Source: Streptomyces diastaticus subsp. diastaticus (GTDB taxonomy: Bacteria; Actinomycetota; Actinomycetes; Streptomycetales; Streptomycetaceae). From it: a stretch of DNA of 64,000 nt. The notes beneath the pieces were generated by a model that had not been told where the DNA came from, made no database searches, and worked only from the letters and a program-made list of their open reading frames with translations. The stretch spans positions 2,232,001 through 2,296,000 of the forward strand of contig NZ_BLLN01000005.1 in assembly GCF_011170125.1 (NCBI RefSeq), written 5' to 3'. Below, one piece after another: positions 27,198-34,977 of the stretch (positions are counted from its first letter, which is position 1; every line of letters begins with the position of its first letter). Made by a program: the position numbers and the translations under genes.

Positions 27198-28391
27198 GTG
27201 AGCGAAGACCCGAACGGCGCCGCGTCCGCGGCCCCCGCACTCCGGCAGCGGCTGGCCCGGGTGCGGGGCGTCTCCGTACCGCCCCGGCCGCTCGACGCCC
27301 GTGCCCTGGCGGCACTCGCCGCCAACCCGGGGTGCCATCGCCGCGCCCTGCTCGACGGGGCGGGGGTGGACAAGCCCAGGCTCGCCGAGGCGCTGGGGGT
27401 GCCCTCGGGGTTCGGCCAGTCGCAGTTCGCCTTCATGCGCGGGCACGCCTTCGAGGCCCGGGTGAAGGCCGACGGCGGCGCCGAGCTGCTGCGGCTCGCC
27501 CACGCCTGCCTCGGCGGCGGCCCGGCCCCCGACGGCGGCGGCGAGGTGCCGGACCTGGCCGCCCCCGGCCCGGCAGAGCGGGCCGCGCGGACCGGGGAGG
27601 CGCTGCGGGAGGCGGCCGGGCGCCCGGGCGGCTGGACCCTGCTGGACCACCCGATGCTCGCCCTGGAGGTGGCCGGGTCGGACGCCTTCCTGGAGCCGGA
27701 CGCCGTCGTGGTGCACCCCGACGGCGGCTGGTCGGTGGTGGAGATCAAGTCCTTCCCGATGCTGGACGGTTCGGCGGACGCCGCCAAGGTCGGGGCGGCC
27801 GCCCGGCAGGCCGCCGTCTACGTCCTGGCACTTGAGGAGGCCGCCGCCCGGCTCCCGGAGCGGCCGGGCGGGCCCCCGGACGTGCGCCACCAGGTGCTGC
27901 TGGTCTGCCCCAAGGACTTCTCCAACCTCCCCACCGGCGCCGCCGTCGACGTGCGCAAGCAGCGTGCGGTGACCAGGCGCCAGCTCTCCCGGCTGACCCG
28001 GGTCGAGGAGCTGGCCGCCGCGCTGCCGGACGACGTCTGCTTCGACCCCGGCCGGCCCGCCGACGCGCTGCTGCGGTCGGTCGAGTCGGTCCCCGCCGCG
28101 TACGCGCCGGAGTGCCTCTCCGCCTGCGAGCTCGCCTTCCACTGCCGCGAGCGGGCCCGCGCCGCGGGCGACGTGTCCGCGCTGGGCCGCTCGGTCCGGG
28201 GTGAGCTGGGCGGACTGACCTCCGTCGAGGAGGTGCTGACGGCGGCCGCTTCCCCGGAGAGCGCCGGGGAGGGCGCCGACCCGGGGGCGGACGCGACGGT
28301 GGCGGCGCTGCGCCGGGCCGCCCGGCTGCGTACGCAGGCGCTGGCCGCCGCGGGCGCCGGGGCGCGGGGGCGGGGGCCGGGATGTCGCTGA
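27198..28391 (+). CDS. RecB/Cas4-type PD-(D/E)XK nuclease with putative Fe-S cluster
   Basis: 397 residues. Nuclease motifs in order: RGHAFE (81-86), Asp168 in FLEPDAVVV, E182-I-K184 in VVEIKSF, and the RecB-family Q204-x3-Y208 (RQAAVYVLALE). Four cysteines bracket the nuclease domain, Cys46 (NPGCHRRALL) and Cys306-x3-Cys310-x5-Cys316 (PECLSACELAFHCRE). This layout is like the 4Fe-4S staple of Cas4, AddB and Dna2, though with x3 where x2 is usual. The start GTG at 27198 has no good ribosome site; CAGACT a few bases upstream resembles a -10 element, so a leaderless message is possible. It overlaps the next gene by 10 bases and is first of a three-gene operon ending in a helicase. Confidence 0.85.
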   Translation: MSEDPNGAASAAPALRQRLARVRGVSVPPRPLDARALAALAANPGCHRRALLDGAGVDKPRLAEALGVPSGFGQSQFAFMRGHAFEARVKADGGAELLRLAHACLGGGPAPDGGGEVPDLAAPGPAERAARTGEALREAAGRPGGWTLLDHPMLALEVAGSDAFLEPDAVVVHPDGGWSVVEIKSFPMLDGSADAAKVGAAARQAAVYVLALEEAAARLPERPGGPPDVRHQVLLVCPKDFSNLPTGAAVDVRKQRAVTRRQLSRLTRVEELAAALPDDVCFDPGRPADALLRSVESVPAAYAPECLSACELAFHCRERARAAGDVSALGRSVRGELGGLTSVEEVLTAAASPESAGEGADPGADATVAALRRAARLRTQALAAAGAGARGRGPGCR

Positions 28392-30070
28392 TCAGCACCC
28401 TCGCCCGGCTGGAGGCGGTCCGCACGGGCCGCGCCCAGCCCGCCTCCACCGTGCTCCACCGCCACCTCTCCGACCGCCCGCTGGTCCTCGTCCCGCTGAC
28501 CACGGCGGGCGAGGCCGGGGCGCCGCTCGGCGCCCTCGTCGGCACCGACCGGGCCGAGCCGCGCCTGCTGGTGGTGCCGCAGCCCGCCGACCGGGAGCTG
28601 CGGTTCGCCTTCCTCGCCCGGCTCGCCTCGGTGGTCCTGCCGTACATCGAGGAGTACGCGGCCCAGGTGGAGCCCGCCGAGCGCACCGAGGCCGACCCGG
28701 AGACGGGCAAGCGCGTCAAGGTCGTCACCGAGCTGTGCGCGGACGCCCCGCAGCTCGTGGTGCCGGGCCGGGCCGGGATCGAGCTGGTGCGGCTGCTGGG
28801 GCGGGCCAACCGGTTCCGCCGCACCGCCGAGGAGGACCCGGACGGCCCGTACCCGGCGCCGGAGCAGGTGCCGCTGCTCGGCCGCTGGTTCACCCACCTC
28901 GGCGAGCGGGCCCGGGTGCCGGGCTCCTCGCTGCTGGTCGCCATGACGGATCTGCTGGCCCGGCACTGGGCGACGGGCCAGAGCGCGCTGGAGGACCAGC
29001 ACCTCGGGGCGCTGCTCGCGTGGATCGACCCGCCGGCGGGGGACGACGGCGACCGGGCCGCGCGCCGGGCCGAGCTGGCCCGCGACGAGGCGGGCCAGTT
29101 GCTCTGCCCGCCCGCCGGACCGGCCACCGACCCCGCCTTCGACAACAAGCTGCTGGCTCCCGCCGTCGAGCGGTACGACCGGGCCCGCCGTGCCCTGGCC
29201 GACGCCCAGGACGGTGCGAGCGCCGACCGGCTGCTGGCCGGGACGACCGCCGCCGAGCGGGAGCTGCGCGGCCTGGTCGAGAGCCGGACCCGGCCCACCT
29301 GGGACGCGGTCTGGCGCGGCATCGACCTGCTGCGGGAGCTGCCCGAGGGCGCCCACGTCACCGACCGCTGGACCCGCGACCGCTGGTCCTTCACCGCGCA
29401 CCGGGACCGGCTGGCCGCCGGGGAGCCGCCGCAGCCGCGCCGCGACGACGCGGTGACCGCCGCCCAGAAGCTCGCCACCCGGGAGCGCGAGCAGGCCCGG
29501 CTCGACGCTCAGGAGGCGCTGGACGACCCGCTGGTGATGGCGGGGCGGCGGCTGGCCGGGGAGGCGTTCGCGGCGGAGGTGCTGGACGTGCGGATGACGT
29601 ACACCGAGAGCAGGCGGCCCGGTCCGCGGCCGGTGCTCACGGTCCGCACGGAGGACGCCCCGCACGCGCCGGCCGGCGCCAAGGTCTACCGCGAGCTGGA
29701 CGGGCGTCCGCAGACCGCCGAGATCCTCGCGCCCCTGGAGGCCGGCGAGGACCCGGAGGCCGGCGATGACCCGGAGGCTGGCCCGGGCCAGGCCCCCGCG
29801 GGGGACGACGGGGCGGGGCCCGGGGAGCGGCTGCTCCTGCTCCGGGTGCTGGACCGGATGGGCCGGGGCAGCGAGCCGGAGGACGGGTCGGTCCCGGAGA
29901 AGGGCGACCGGATCTGCTGGACGCTCTTCGAGCACGACCAGCGGGGCGGCCCCAGGCTGCCCGGCCCCGAGGAGACGCCGTGGACCCACGGCGGCCCGCC
30001 GGAACCGCCGGACGCGCTGCCCGGCCCGGCGACCGCCCCCGACCCGGTGACGGCGGAGGACCTGCTGTGA
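28382..30070 (+). CDS. Unrecognised 562-residue protein in nuclease-helicase operon
   Basis: No family is recognised. The protein is soluble, with no signal or membrane segment. N-terminal residues 1-130 look like mixed alpha/beta (LVLVPLTTAGEAGAPLGALVG, LRFAFLARLASVVLPYIEEY). Residues ~150-400 are strongly alpha-helical and charged (WTRDRWSFTAHRDRLAAGE, AQKLATREREQARLDAQEAL), possibly coiled coil. The C-terminal third is Pro/Gly/Glu-rich with a short DPEAGDDPEAG repeat (~450-470) before a final globular-looking DRICWTLFEHDQRGG. The start ATG overlaps the nuclease stop by 10 bases, so translation is coupled. Context suggests an adaptor or DNA-loading subunit between nuclease and helicase. Confidence 0.82.
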   Translation: MSLISTLARLEAVRTGRAQPASTVLHRHLSDRPLVLVPLTTAGEAGAPLGALVGTDRAEPRLLVVPQPADRELRFAFLARLASVVLPYIEEYAAQVEPAERTEADPETGKRVKVVTELCADAPQLVVPGRAGIELVRLLGRANRFRRTAEEDPDGPYPAPEQVPLLGRWFTHLGERARVPGSSLLVAMTDLLARHWATGQSALEDQHLGALLAWIDPPAGDDGDRAARRAELARDEAGQLLCPPAGPATDPAFDNKLLAPAVERYDRARRALADAQDGASADRLLAGTTAAERELRGLVESRTRPTWDAVWRGIDLLRELPEGAHVTDRWTRDRWSFTAHRDRLAAGEPPQPRRDDAVTAAQKLATREREQARLDAQEALDDPLVMAGRRLAGEAFAAEVLDVRMTYTESRRPGPRPVLTVRTEDAPHAPAGAKVYRELDGRPQTAEILAPLEAGEDPEAGDDPEAGPGQAPAGDDGAGPGERLLLLRVLDRMGRGSEPEDGSVPEKGDRICWTLFEHDQRGGPRLPGPEETPWTHGGPPEPPDALPGPATAPDPVTAEDLL

Positions 30071-30149
30071 CGCGGAGGGGCCCGGCGGTAGCGCTCCGGG
30101 CAGGCGGCGGACACGAAGACCGGCACGAGGCGACGAGGAAGAGCACGGG

Positions 30150-31517
30150 ATGACGGTGGCGGGCGAGGCGGCGGGCGAGGCGTCCCGGAGGGGGGAGCGC
30201 TCCCCCGGTGAGCAGGCGACCCGGGCCACCGAGGAGATCCTCGCGGCGACCCTGCACGGCGCGGCGCGCGGGGTCGTGGTCGACTCCCCGCCGGGCGCCG
30301 GGAAGTCGACGCTGGTGGTGCGGGCCGCCCGGGAGCTGGCCGCGGCGGGCCGGCCCCTCATGGTCATCGCGCAGACCAACGCGCAGGTGGACGACCTCGT
30401 GCTGCGCCTGGCGGCGAAGGACCCCGAGCTGCCGGTGGGGCGGCTGCACAGCAGCGACCGGGACGCCTACGACAAGGCGCTCGATCCGCTGCCCTCGGTA
30501 CGGACCTCCACCAAGGTCAAGGACCTGGCCGGGATGGACGTGGTGGTCTCCACGGCGGCGAAGTGGGCGCACGTCAAGGACGTCGAGCCCTGGCAGCACG
30601 CCATCGTGGACGAGGCGTACCAGATGCGGTCGGACGCGCTGCTGGCGGTCGCCGGCCTCTTCGAGCGGGCGCTGTTCGTCGGCGACCCGGGGCAGCTCGA
30701 CCCGTTCGCACTGGTCGGCGCCGAGCAGTGGGCCGGGCTGTCCTACGACCCCTCGGCGAGCGCCGTGGCGACGCTGCTGGCGCACAACCCGGAGCTGCCC
30801 CAGCTCCGGCTGCCCGTCTCCTGGCGGCTGCCCGCCTCGGCGGCGCCCCTGGTCTCCGACGCCTTCTACCCCTTCACGCCGTTCCGCAGCGGCACCGGCC
30901 CCGGGGACCGCCGTCTGGGCTTCGGGGTGGAGTCCGCGGGGACGCCGTACGACGAGGTGATCGACGAGGCGGCCCGCAGCGGCTGGGGGCTGCTGGAGCT
31001 GCCCGCGAAGCACACGCCGAGGACCGACCCGGAGGCGGTGCGGGCCGTGGCCGTGGTCGTGCGGCGGCTCCTCGACCGGGAGGGCGCGGCGGTCTCCGAG
31101 ACCGGGCCGGAGCCGGTGCCGCTCGGGCCCGGGCGGATCGCCGTCGGGACGGCCCACCGCGACCAGGCCGCCGCGGTACGCGCCGAGCTGGCGGCGCTCG
31201 GCGTCGAGGGGGTGGCGGTGGACACCGCCAACCGGCTCCAGGGGCGCGAGTTCGACGTGACCGTCGTGCTCCACCCGCTGTCGGGCCGCCCCGACGCCAC
31301 GGCCTTCCACCTGGAGACCGGGCGGCTGTGCGTACTGGCCTCGCGGCACCGGCACGCGTGCGTGGTGGTGTGCCGGGCGGGGGTGCGGGAGGTGCTGGAC
31401 GCGCATCCCTCCACCGAGCCGGTGATGCTGGGGGTCGGGGTGCGTTTCCCGGACGGCTGGGAGGCCCATCACTCCGTGCTGGGCGTGCTGGGCGGGCATC
31501 GGGTTCGACTGGGGTGA
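30150..31517 (+). CDS. Compact superfamily-1 helicase/ATPase, Upf1/Dna2-like
   Basis: 455 residues. Motif I/Walker A is SPPGAGKST (46-54), motif Ia AQTNAQVDDLV, and motif II/Walker B AIVDEAYQM with Asp154-Glu155. Motif III is LFVGDPGQLDPF (176-187), motif V-like TANRLQGREFDVTVV and motif VI-like LASRHRHACVVV. The single-chain architecture without large insertions fits the SF1B Upf1/Dna2 branch rather than UvrD/RecB. It starts 79 bases after the 562-residue protein, at an ATG preceded by GAGGAAGAG. With the Fe-S nuclease two genes upstream it reconstitutes the parts of eukaryotic Dna2 as separate chains. Polarity and substrate are unknown. Confidence 0.9.
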   Translation: MTVAGEAAGEASRRGERSPGEQATRATEEILAATLHGAARGVVVDSPPGAGKSTLVVRAARELAAAGRPLMVIAQTNAQVDDLVLRLAAKDPELPVGRLHSSDRDAYDKALDPLPSVRTSTKVKDLAGMDVVVSTAAKWAHVKDVEPWQHAIVDEAYQMRSDALLAVAGLFERALFVGDPGQLDPFALVGAEQWAGLSYDPSASAVATLLAHNPELPQLRLPVSWRLPASAAPLVSDAFYPFTPFRSGTGPGDRRLGFGVESAGTPYDEVIDEAARSGWGLLELPAKHTPRTDPEAVRAVAVVVRRLLDREGAAVSETGPEPVPLGPGRIAVGTAHRDQAAAVRAELAALGVEGVAVDTANRLQGREFDVTVVLHPLSGRPDATAFHLETGRLCVLASRHRHACVVVCRAGVREVLDAHPSTEPVMLGVGVRFPDGWEAHHSVLGVLGGHRVRLG

Positions 31518-31948
31518 CCCTGACGGCCGGCCCGGGTGACCTTGGCTGCCGGCCCGGGTGACCTGACGGCAGGCCCCGATCGGGTGCCGGGCTCGGCCCC
31601 CGGCTCAGGGGCGTGCGCCTGGTGGTCACGGACATCGGTGGCCCCGAGCGAGGGCCGGGCCGCGGGAGACGGCCGCGGAGCGTTCCTGGTGAGTCCTCTC
31701 CCAGCCCGCCCGTGGTCACGACCGGCCGTGGGGGTGCGGCCGTGGACCGCCGCCGGGTCCGTCCGGGCTCCGGCGCCGGCCGGGCCGTCGGTGGTCAGCC
31801 TCGCGGGGGCCCCACCGCCCGGCCGGGTCGTGGGGGTGTGGCGAAGGCCGCCGGCGAGTGGGTTCGGCCGTTGGTGGGTGGGGGGTGGAGTGGGTGGGGA
31901 CAATGGAGGGTGGTTCTGGGGCGTGGGTCCTGGGTTTGGAGGAACGTG
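31518..31948. other. Intergenic region with short imperfect repeats
   Basis: Directly after the helicase stop, GGCCGGCCCGGGTGACC-like blocks recur two to three times (31524-31580) and could form the operon terminator. The remainder is GC-rich without convincing coding; an open frame from 31613 lacks a ribosome site and normal composition upstream of the real start at 31949. Confidence 0.5.
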
Positions 31949-32293
31949 ATGGCGGAGTCCGAGCGGGACGGGCCGAGGTTGCGGCCCGCGCCGTTGCTGT
32001 TCGAACCGGCGGAGGCCGTGGGGGATCCGGAGCACTTCTTCGATCTGGAGTCGATGGAGGACCCGGGCGCCCTGCTGGACCGGGCGACCGAGCTGACGGT
32101 GGCCTTCCGGGCGGCCGCGGACCGGTCGATGGAGTTCCAGGCGATGGCCGCGGCGCAGCTCGCGGACCCGCGACGGTTCGACCGGCTGAGCCCGGAGGCC
32201 GTCGGAGAACGGGCCCAGTGGACCGAGGCGTACGCGAAGAAGATGATCGAGTTCGGGCGTGACCTGCTGCGGGCGAGGGCTGCCAGAGGGTGA
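31949..32293 (+). CDS. Small acidic protein of unknown function
   Basis: 114 residues, soluble. The acidic N-terminal half (EHFFDLESMEDPGALLDRATE) is followed by a mainly helical C-terminal half (FRAAADRSMEFQAMAAAQLA, RAQWTEAYAKKMIEFGRDLL). No signal, membrane segment or recognised domain. The start ATG at 31949 was chosen because GGAGG lies 6 bases upstream; an adjacent in-frame GTG at 31946 is possible. It lies 431 bases after the helicase gene, so it is probably a separate unit. Confidence 0.75.
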   Translation: MAESERDGPRLRPAPLLFEPAEAVGDPEHFFDLESMEDPGALLDRATELTVAFRAAADRSMEFQAMAAAQLADPRRFDRLSPEAVGERAQWTEAYAKKMIEFGRDLLRARAARG

Positions 32294-32415
32294 GGGGACC
32301 CTGGCATATGCCCTAGGGATATGTGAGGGGGCAAGGTACCTCATGGACGTCACCGATGTCCCGCCTTTCGGCAACTCTGCGGCACCGCTCGCTCACCCCC
32401 GGTAGATCTGTGCGC

Positions 32416-33156
32416 ATGAGCAGCCCACATGTCACCGCCACCGCGACGGCCACCGCCCGCCACCGCTCCCTCGCCCCCGGAGCCCGCTCGTCCTCGGGGC
32501 CGCTGGACGGCCAGGACCAGTCGGCCCGCGTGACGGCGGAGGGCGCGGCGTGGCTCGCCTCGGCCGGGGCGTACCCCGGAGTGGCGGGGTCGGCGGTCCT
32601 GCGGTGCGGCCTCACCTTCGACGTGGTGAACGTCCCGCCGGTCTTCGGCCACCGGATGCTGGACCGCCTGTGGGAGGAGGGTCCGGGGTCGGGCCCGGCG
32701 GCGGTGCAGCGCGGCCGGTTGCTCCTCTTCGCCGCACCCGGGACGGCCCAGCGGCTGCCCGCCCTGCTGCGCTGGGAGGAGTGCGGGAGCGCCGTCCCCC
32801 CGCTGCTCTGCCACGGGGTCGGGGACGCGGTGACGGTGCCCGGCCCGGACACGGTCGAGGACGCGGGGGCCCCCGTACCGGCGCTGCGGGCGGCGGACCT
32901 CCACCCCCGGGACGGGGAGCGGGAACGGGAGCACACGAGCGGGCCGGGCGGCGCCCGGGAGGCTCCGCCGGAGCCGCGCGGGGCCGGGGCCGGGGACCGG
33001 TGGCTGGTGGCGCCGGGGGCCCGGTACCCCTGGCTGCCCGGGGCCGACGTCCTGCGCTGGGCGTGCGTACGGGCGGCACGGAGCACCCGCCCGGTATCGA
33101 TTTTTCCTCCCGTCCGTCCTGGTGCTAAGGTCTACGACGTCAGCAGGCGCCGCTAG
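32416..33156 (+). CDS. Primase/polymerase-like protein whose stop codon lies in the tRNA-Lys gene
   Basis: 246 residues. The core (VTAEGAAWLASAGAYPG, LRCGLTFDVVNVPPVFGHRM, GRLLLFAAPGTAQRLPALLRW, PPLLCHGVGDAVTVPGP) recalls the small streptomycete proteins annotated as bifunctional DNA primase/polymerase N-terminal domain proteins. The recognition is from memory and the catalytic residues were not verified. The start ATG at 32416 is preceded by TAGATC 8 bases upstream and no ribosome site, so the message may be leaderless. The last codons run into the tRNA gene: CGC CGC TAG uses tRNA nucleotides 2-10. The C-terminus AKVYDVSRRR is basic. Confidence 0.68.
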   Translation: MSSPHVTATATATARHRSLAPGARSSSGPLDGQDQSARVTAEGAAWLASAGAYPGVAGSAVLRCGLTFDVVNVPPVFGHRMLDRLWEEGPGSGPAAVQRGRLLLFAAPGTAQRLPALLRWEECGSAVPPLLCHGVGDAVTVPGPDTVEDAGAPVPALRAADLHPRDGEREREHTSGPGGAREAPPEPRGAGAGDRWLVAPGARYPWLPGADVLRWACVRAARSTRPVSIFPPVRPGAKVYDVSRRR

Positions 33157-33220
33157 CTCAGTTGGTTAGAGCAGCTGACTCTTAATCAGCGGGTCCGGGG
33201 TTCGAGTCCCTGGCGGCGCA
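33147..33220 (+). tRNA. tRNA-Lys(CTT), copy 1
   Basis: 74 nucleotides. Acceptor GCGCCGC/GCGGCGC with discriminator A, D-arm AGCTCAGTTGGTTAGAGC, anticodon stem GCTGA/TCAGC with loop CTCTTAA (anticodon CTT), and T-arm CGGGG-TTCGAGT-CCCTG. CCA is not encoded. Identical to the copies at 48403 and 52743. Confidence 0.97.
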
Positions 33221-33228
33221 CAGACGAT

Positions 33229-33262
33229 GAAGAAGCCCCTCGCGGAAGCGGGGGGCTTCTTC
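33229..33262 (+). terminator. Terminator after tRNA-Lys copy 1
   Basis: 15-base arms (33229-33243 and 33248-33262) with one G-U pair and a GGAA tetraloop. The core 27 bases are identical to those after tRNA copy 2. Confidence 0.85.
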
Positions 33263-33303
33263 ATGTGTCCGAGGTCTGGCCGCGCGAGGACCGCCGGAGC
33301 CGG

Positions 33304-34614
33304 TCACAGTCGCGTGGTGAGGTTGACCGTCCAGCTTCCGGCGGGCGTGCGGTCCTCCACCTCCACCCGTACACCCTCACCGGGGGCGGTACCGGGGACG
33401 GTGAAGGTCTCGCCCTCCTGGACGGGCGCGTCGGCGAGGTCGGGGTAGACCGAGCGGCCCCAGCAGGCGGCGGTGCCCGGGTGGGCGTCGAGGACCTCGA
33501 CGGGGCCCGCGCCGGAGGGGAGGCCGGTGCGGACCCGGTAGACGAGGACGCCCTCGCGGCAGACGTCCACGTCGTTGCCCTCGGCGGTCCGCGCCTCGAC
33601 GGCGATGACGGTGCCGGGTCCCTCGGGGACGACCGCGAGGCGGGTGCCGGAGCCGGGGAGCGGGGCCCCGGCGGACACGGGCTCAAGCGAGAGGCGGTGG
33701 GAGCCTCCGCCCTGGACACAGGTGATCTGCCGGTGGCCGAGCCAGCCGAGCTTCCACTTGTGCCAGGCGAAGAGGTCGGGAGCCATTCCGAACTGGCTGC
33801 CCATGAGGTCCCAGTCGCCGACGTGGGTGTCCCAGTCGCCCTTGTCGTCGGTGGGCCGGTCGTACAGGTCGGGCAGGTCGAAGACGTGGCCGGTCTCGTG
33901 GGCGAGGACGTTGCGGTCCGGCGGGTGGTGCTCGAAGAGGGTGACGACGCGGCGGATGCTCGTCCCGTCCGCCTCCAGCGGGCGGCTGAAGTTGACCACC
34001 TTGGTGGCGTCGGAGTCGACACCGGGCGCGTCCGGGTCGGCGACGAAGTAGACGATGTCGTAGCGGGAGAAGTCCACGACCGGATCGGCGGCGGCGAGGG
34101 CGTCGCGGAGGTAGGCGGAGCGGGCGGCGGCGTTCCAGTCGCGCCGTATCTCGTAGGCCGTGGAGGGCTGGGGCATGGTCAGCCACTCCTTCTGGGGGTG
34201 CGGGCGCAGGGTGAAGCGGCCGTACGAGGAGCGGTCGAAGAAGTTGGTGGCGTCGGGGAAGTAGTCGGCGGTCAGCTCGGCGGGGGTGGTGCGCGGGGTG
34301 GCGTCGGGGAACGACAGGAAGACGAGGACGGCGTCGAGGCTGCCGAGGGGGCGCGGGTAGGCGTCGTTCCAGGTGTCGAGGCCCTCCGAGTGGTGGGCCG
34401 GGGTGCGCGGGAGCGCGCAGGGGCCGCCCGGGGGCGTGGCCGAGGCGGGCCCCGCCACCAGGGTGGTCGCCGCGAGGGCGAGCAGGGCCACGGTGCCCGC
34501 GCCGAGCGCGCGGGGCGTGACGCGCTCCAGGCGCTCGGCCCGGCCGGCCGGCGCGTGCTCCCGCGGGTCCTCCTGACGCGACAAGGCGGCCTCCGGCTCG
34601 GTCGGGGACGGCAC
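33304..34614 (-). CDS. Secreted M6-type metalloprotease (immune-inhibitor-A-like)
   Basis: About 436 residues. An Arg-rich N-terminus is followed by a membrane/signal helix (~38-59, LGAGTVALLALAATTLVAGPASA). The catalytic zinc motif HETGH is at residues 239-243 (NVLAHETGHVFDLPDLYD), with DWDLMGSQFG downstream as in M6 family proteases, and a C-terminal beta-rich domain (~310-436). It presumably degrades extracellular protein. The start is uncertain: GTG at 34614 is used, but the frame is open to a TTG at 34746. Transcribed away from the cyclic-di-GMP gene. Confidence 0.83.
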   Translation of the reverse strand: MPSPTEPEAALSRQEDPREHAPAGRAERLERVTPRALGAGTVALLALAATTLVAGPASATPPGGPCALPRTPAHHSEGLDTWNDAYPRPLGSLDAVLVFLSFPDATPRTTPAELTADYFPDATNFFDRSSYGRFTLRPHPQKEWLTMPQPSTAYEIRRDWNAAARSAYLRDALAAADPVVDFSRYDIVYFVADPDAPGVDSDATKVVNFSRPLEADGTSIRRVVTLFEHHPPDRNVLAHETGHVFDLPDLYDRPTDDKGDWDTHVGDWDLMGSQFGMAPDLFAWHKWKLGWLGHRQITCVQGGGSHRLSLEPVSAGAPLPGSGTRLAVVPEGPGTVIAVEARTAEGNDVDVCREGVLVYRVRTGLPSGAGPVEVLDAHPGTAACWGRSVYPDLADAPVQEGETFTVPGTAPGEGVRVEVEDRTPAGSWTVNLTTRL

Positions 34615-34977
34615 ATCCCGGCCAGCCTGGTCGCTTTTCTGCCGCGACGCCTCGTTTGTCTCGCCCGGAGGAGTGATCTCCGCTCGAACTGGGCAACCCC
34701 TGGCGGGACTCGTTCGGGTGGAGGCGGTGCCCGGTGGGTGCGACAACCGTGCGGCGGAGGGCCGCGTGGCGGTCGTCCCGCACCCCCCGGCGCAGGCGTG
34801 ATGCGCCTGAGCGCCGGGCGCGCGCCCCCACGCGCCGTGCTGGATGCCCTCTCCACGCGGCCTCTATGATCGGCACACTTCCCCTACGAGGACGCCGGAA
34901 CGCCGACGCCAGCGCGGCCGGGCTCATGGGCCGCGCGCCCGGCCGGACGCGTCCCCCTCACGGAACGGGAGCGAGTG
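34615..34977. other. Divergent intergenic region between M6 protease and GGDEF-EAL genes
   Basis: Holds the promoters of both genes. Bases 34630-34700 are somewhat AT-richer (protease side) and CTATGATCGGCACAC near 34863 may be part of the cyclic-di-GMP gene promoter. No clear BldD-type operator was found by eye. Confidence 0.45.

Noticed and set aside
30191..30206. Perfect palindrome GGGGGAGCGCTCCCCC resembling the CebR cellobiose-repressor box
   Set aside because: It lies inside the helicase coding region 41 bases after the start, the flanking T/A of the CebR consensus are absent, and no cellobiose genes are near; probably chance in GC-rich sequence.
27198..31517. Interpreting the nuclease as CRISPR Cas4
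   Set aside because: No cas genes or repeat arrays are present anywhere in the window; the helicase link points to a Dna2-like role instead.
31613..31948. N-terminal extension of the small acidic protein
   Set aside because: Upstream sequence is repetitive, Gly/Arg/Val-rich and lacks a ribosome site, whereas GGAGG precedes the ATG at 31949.
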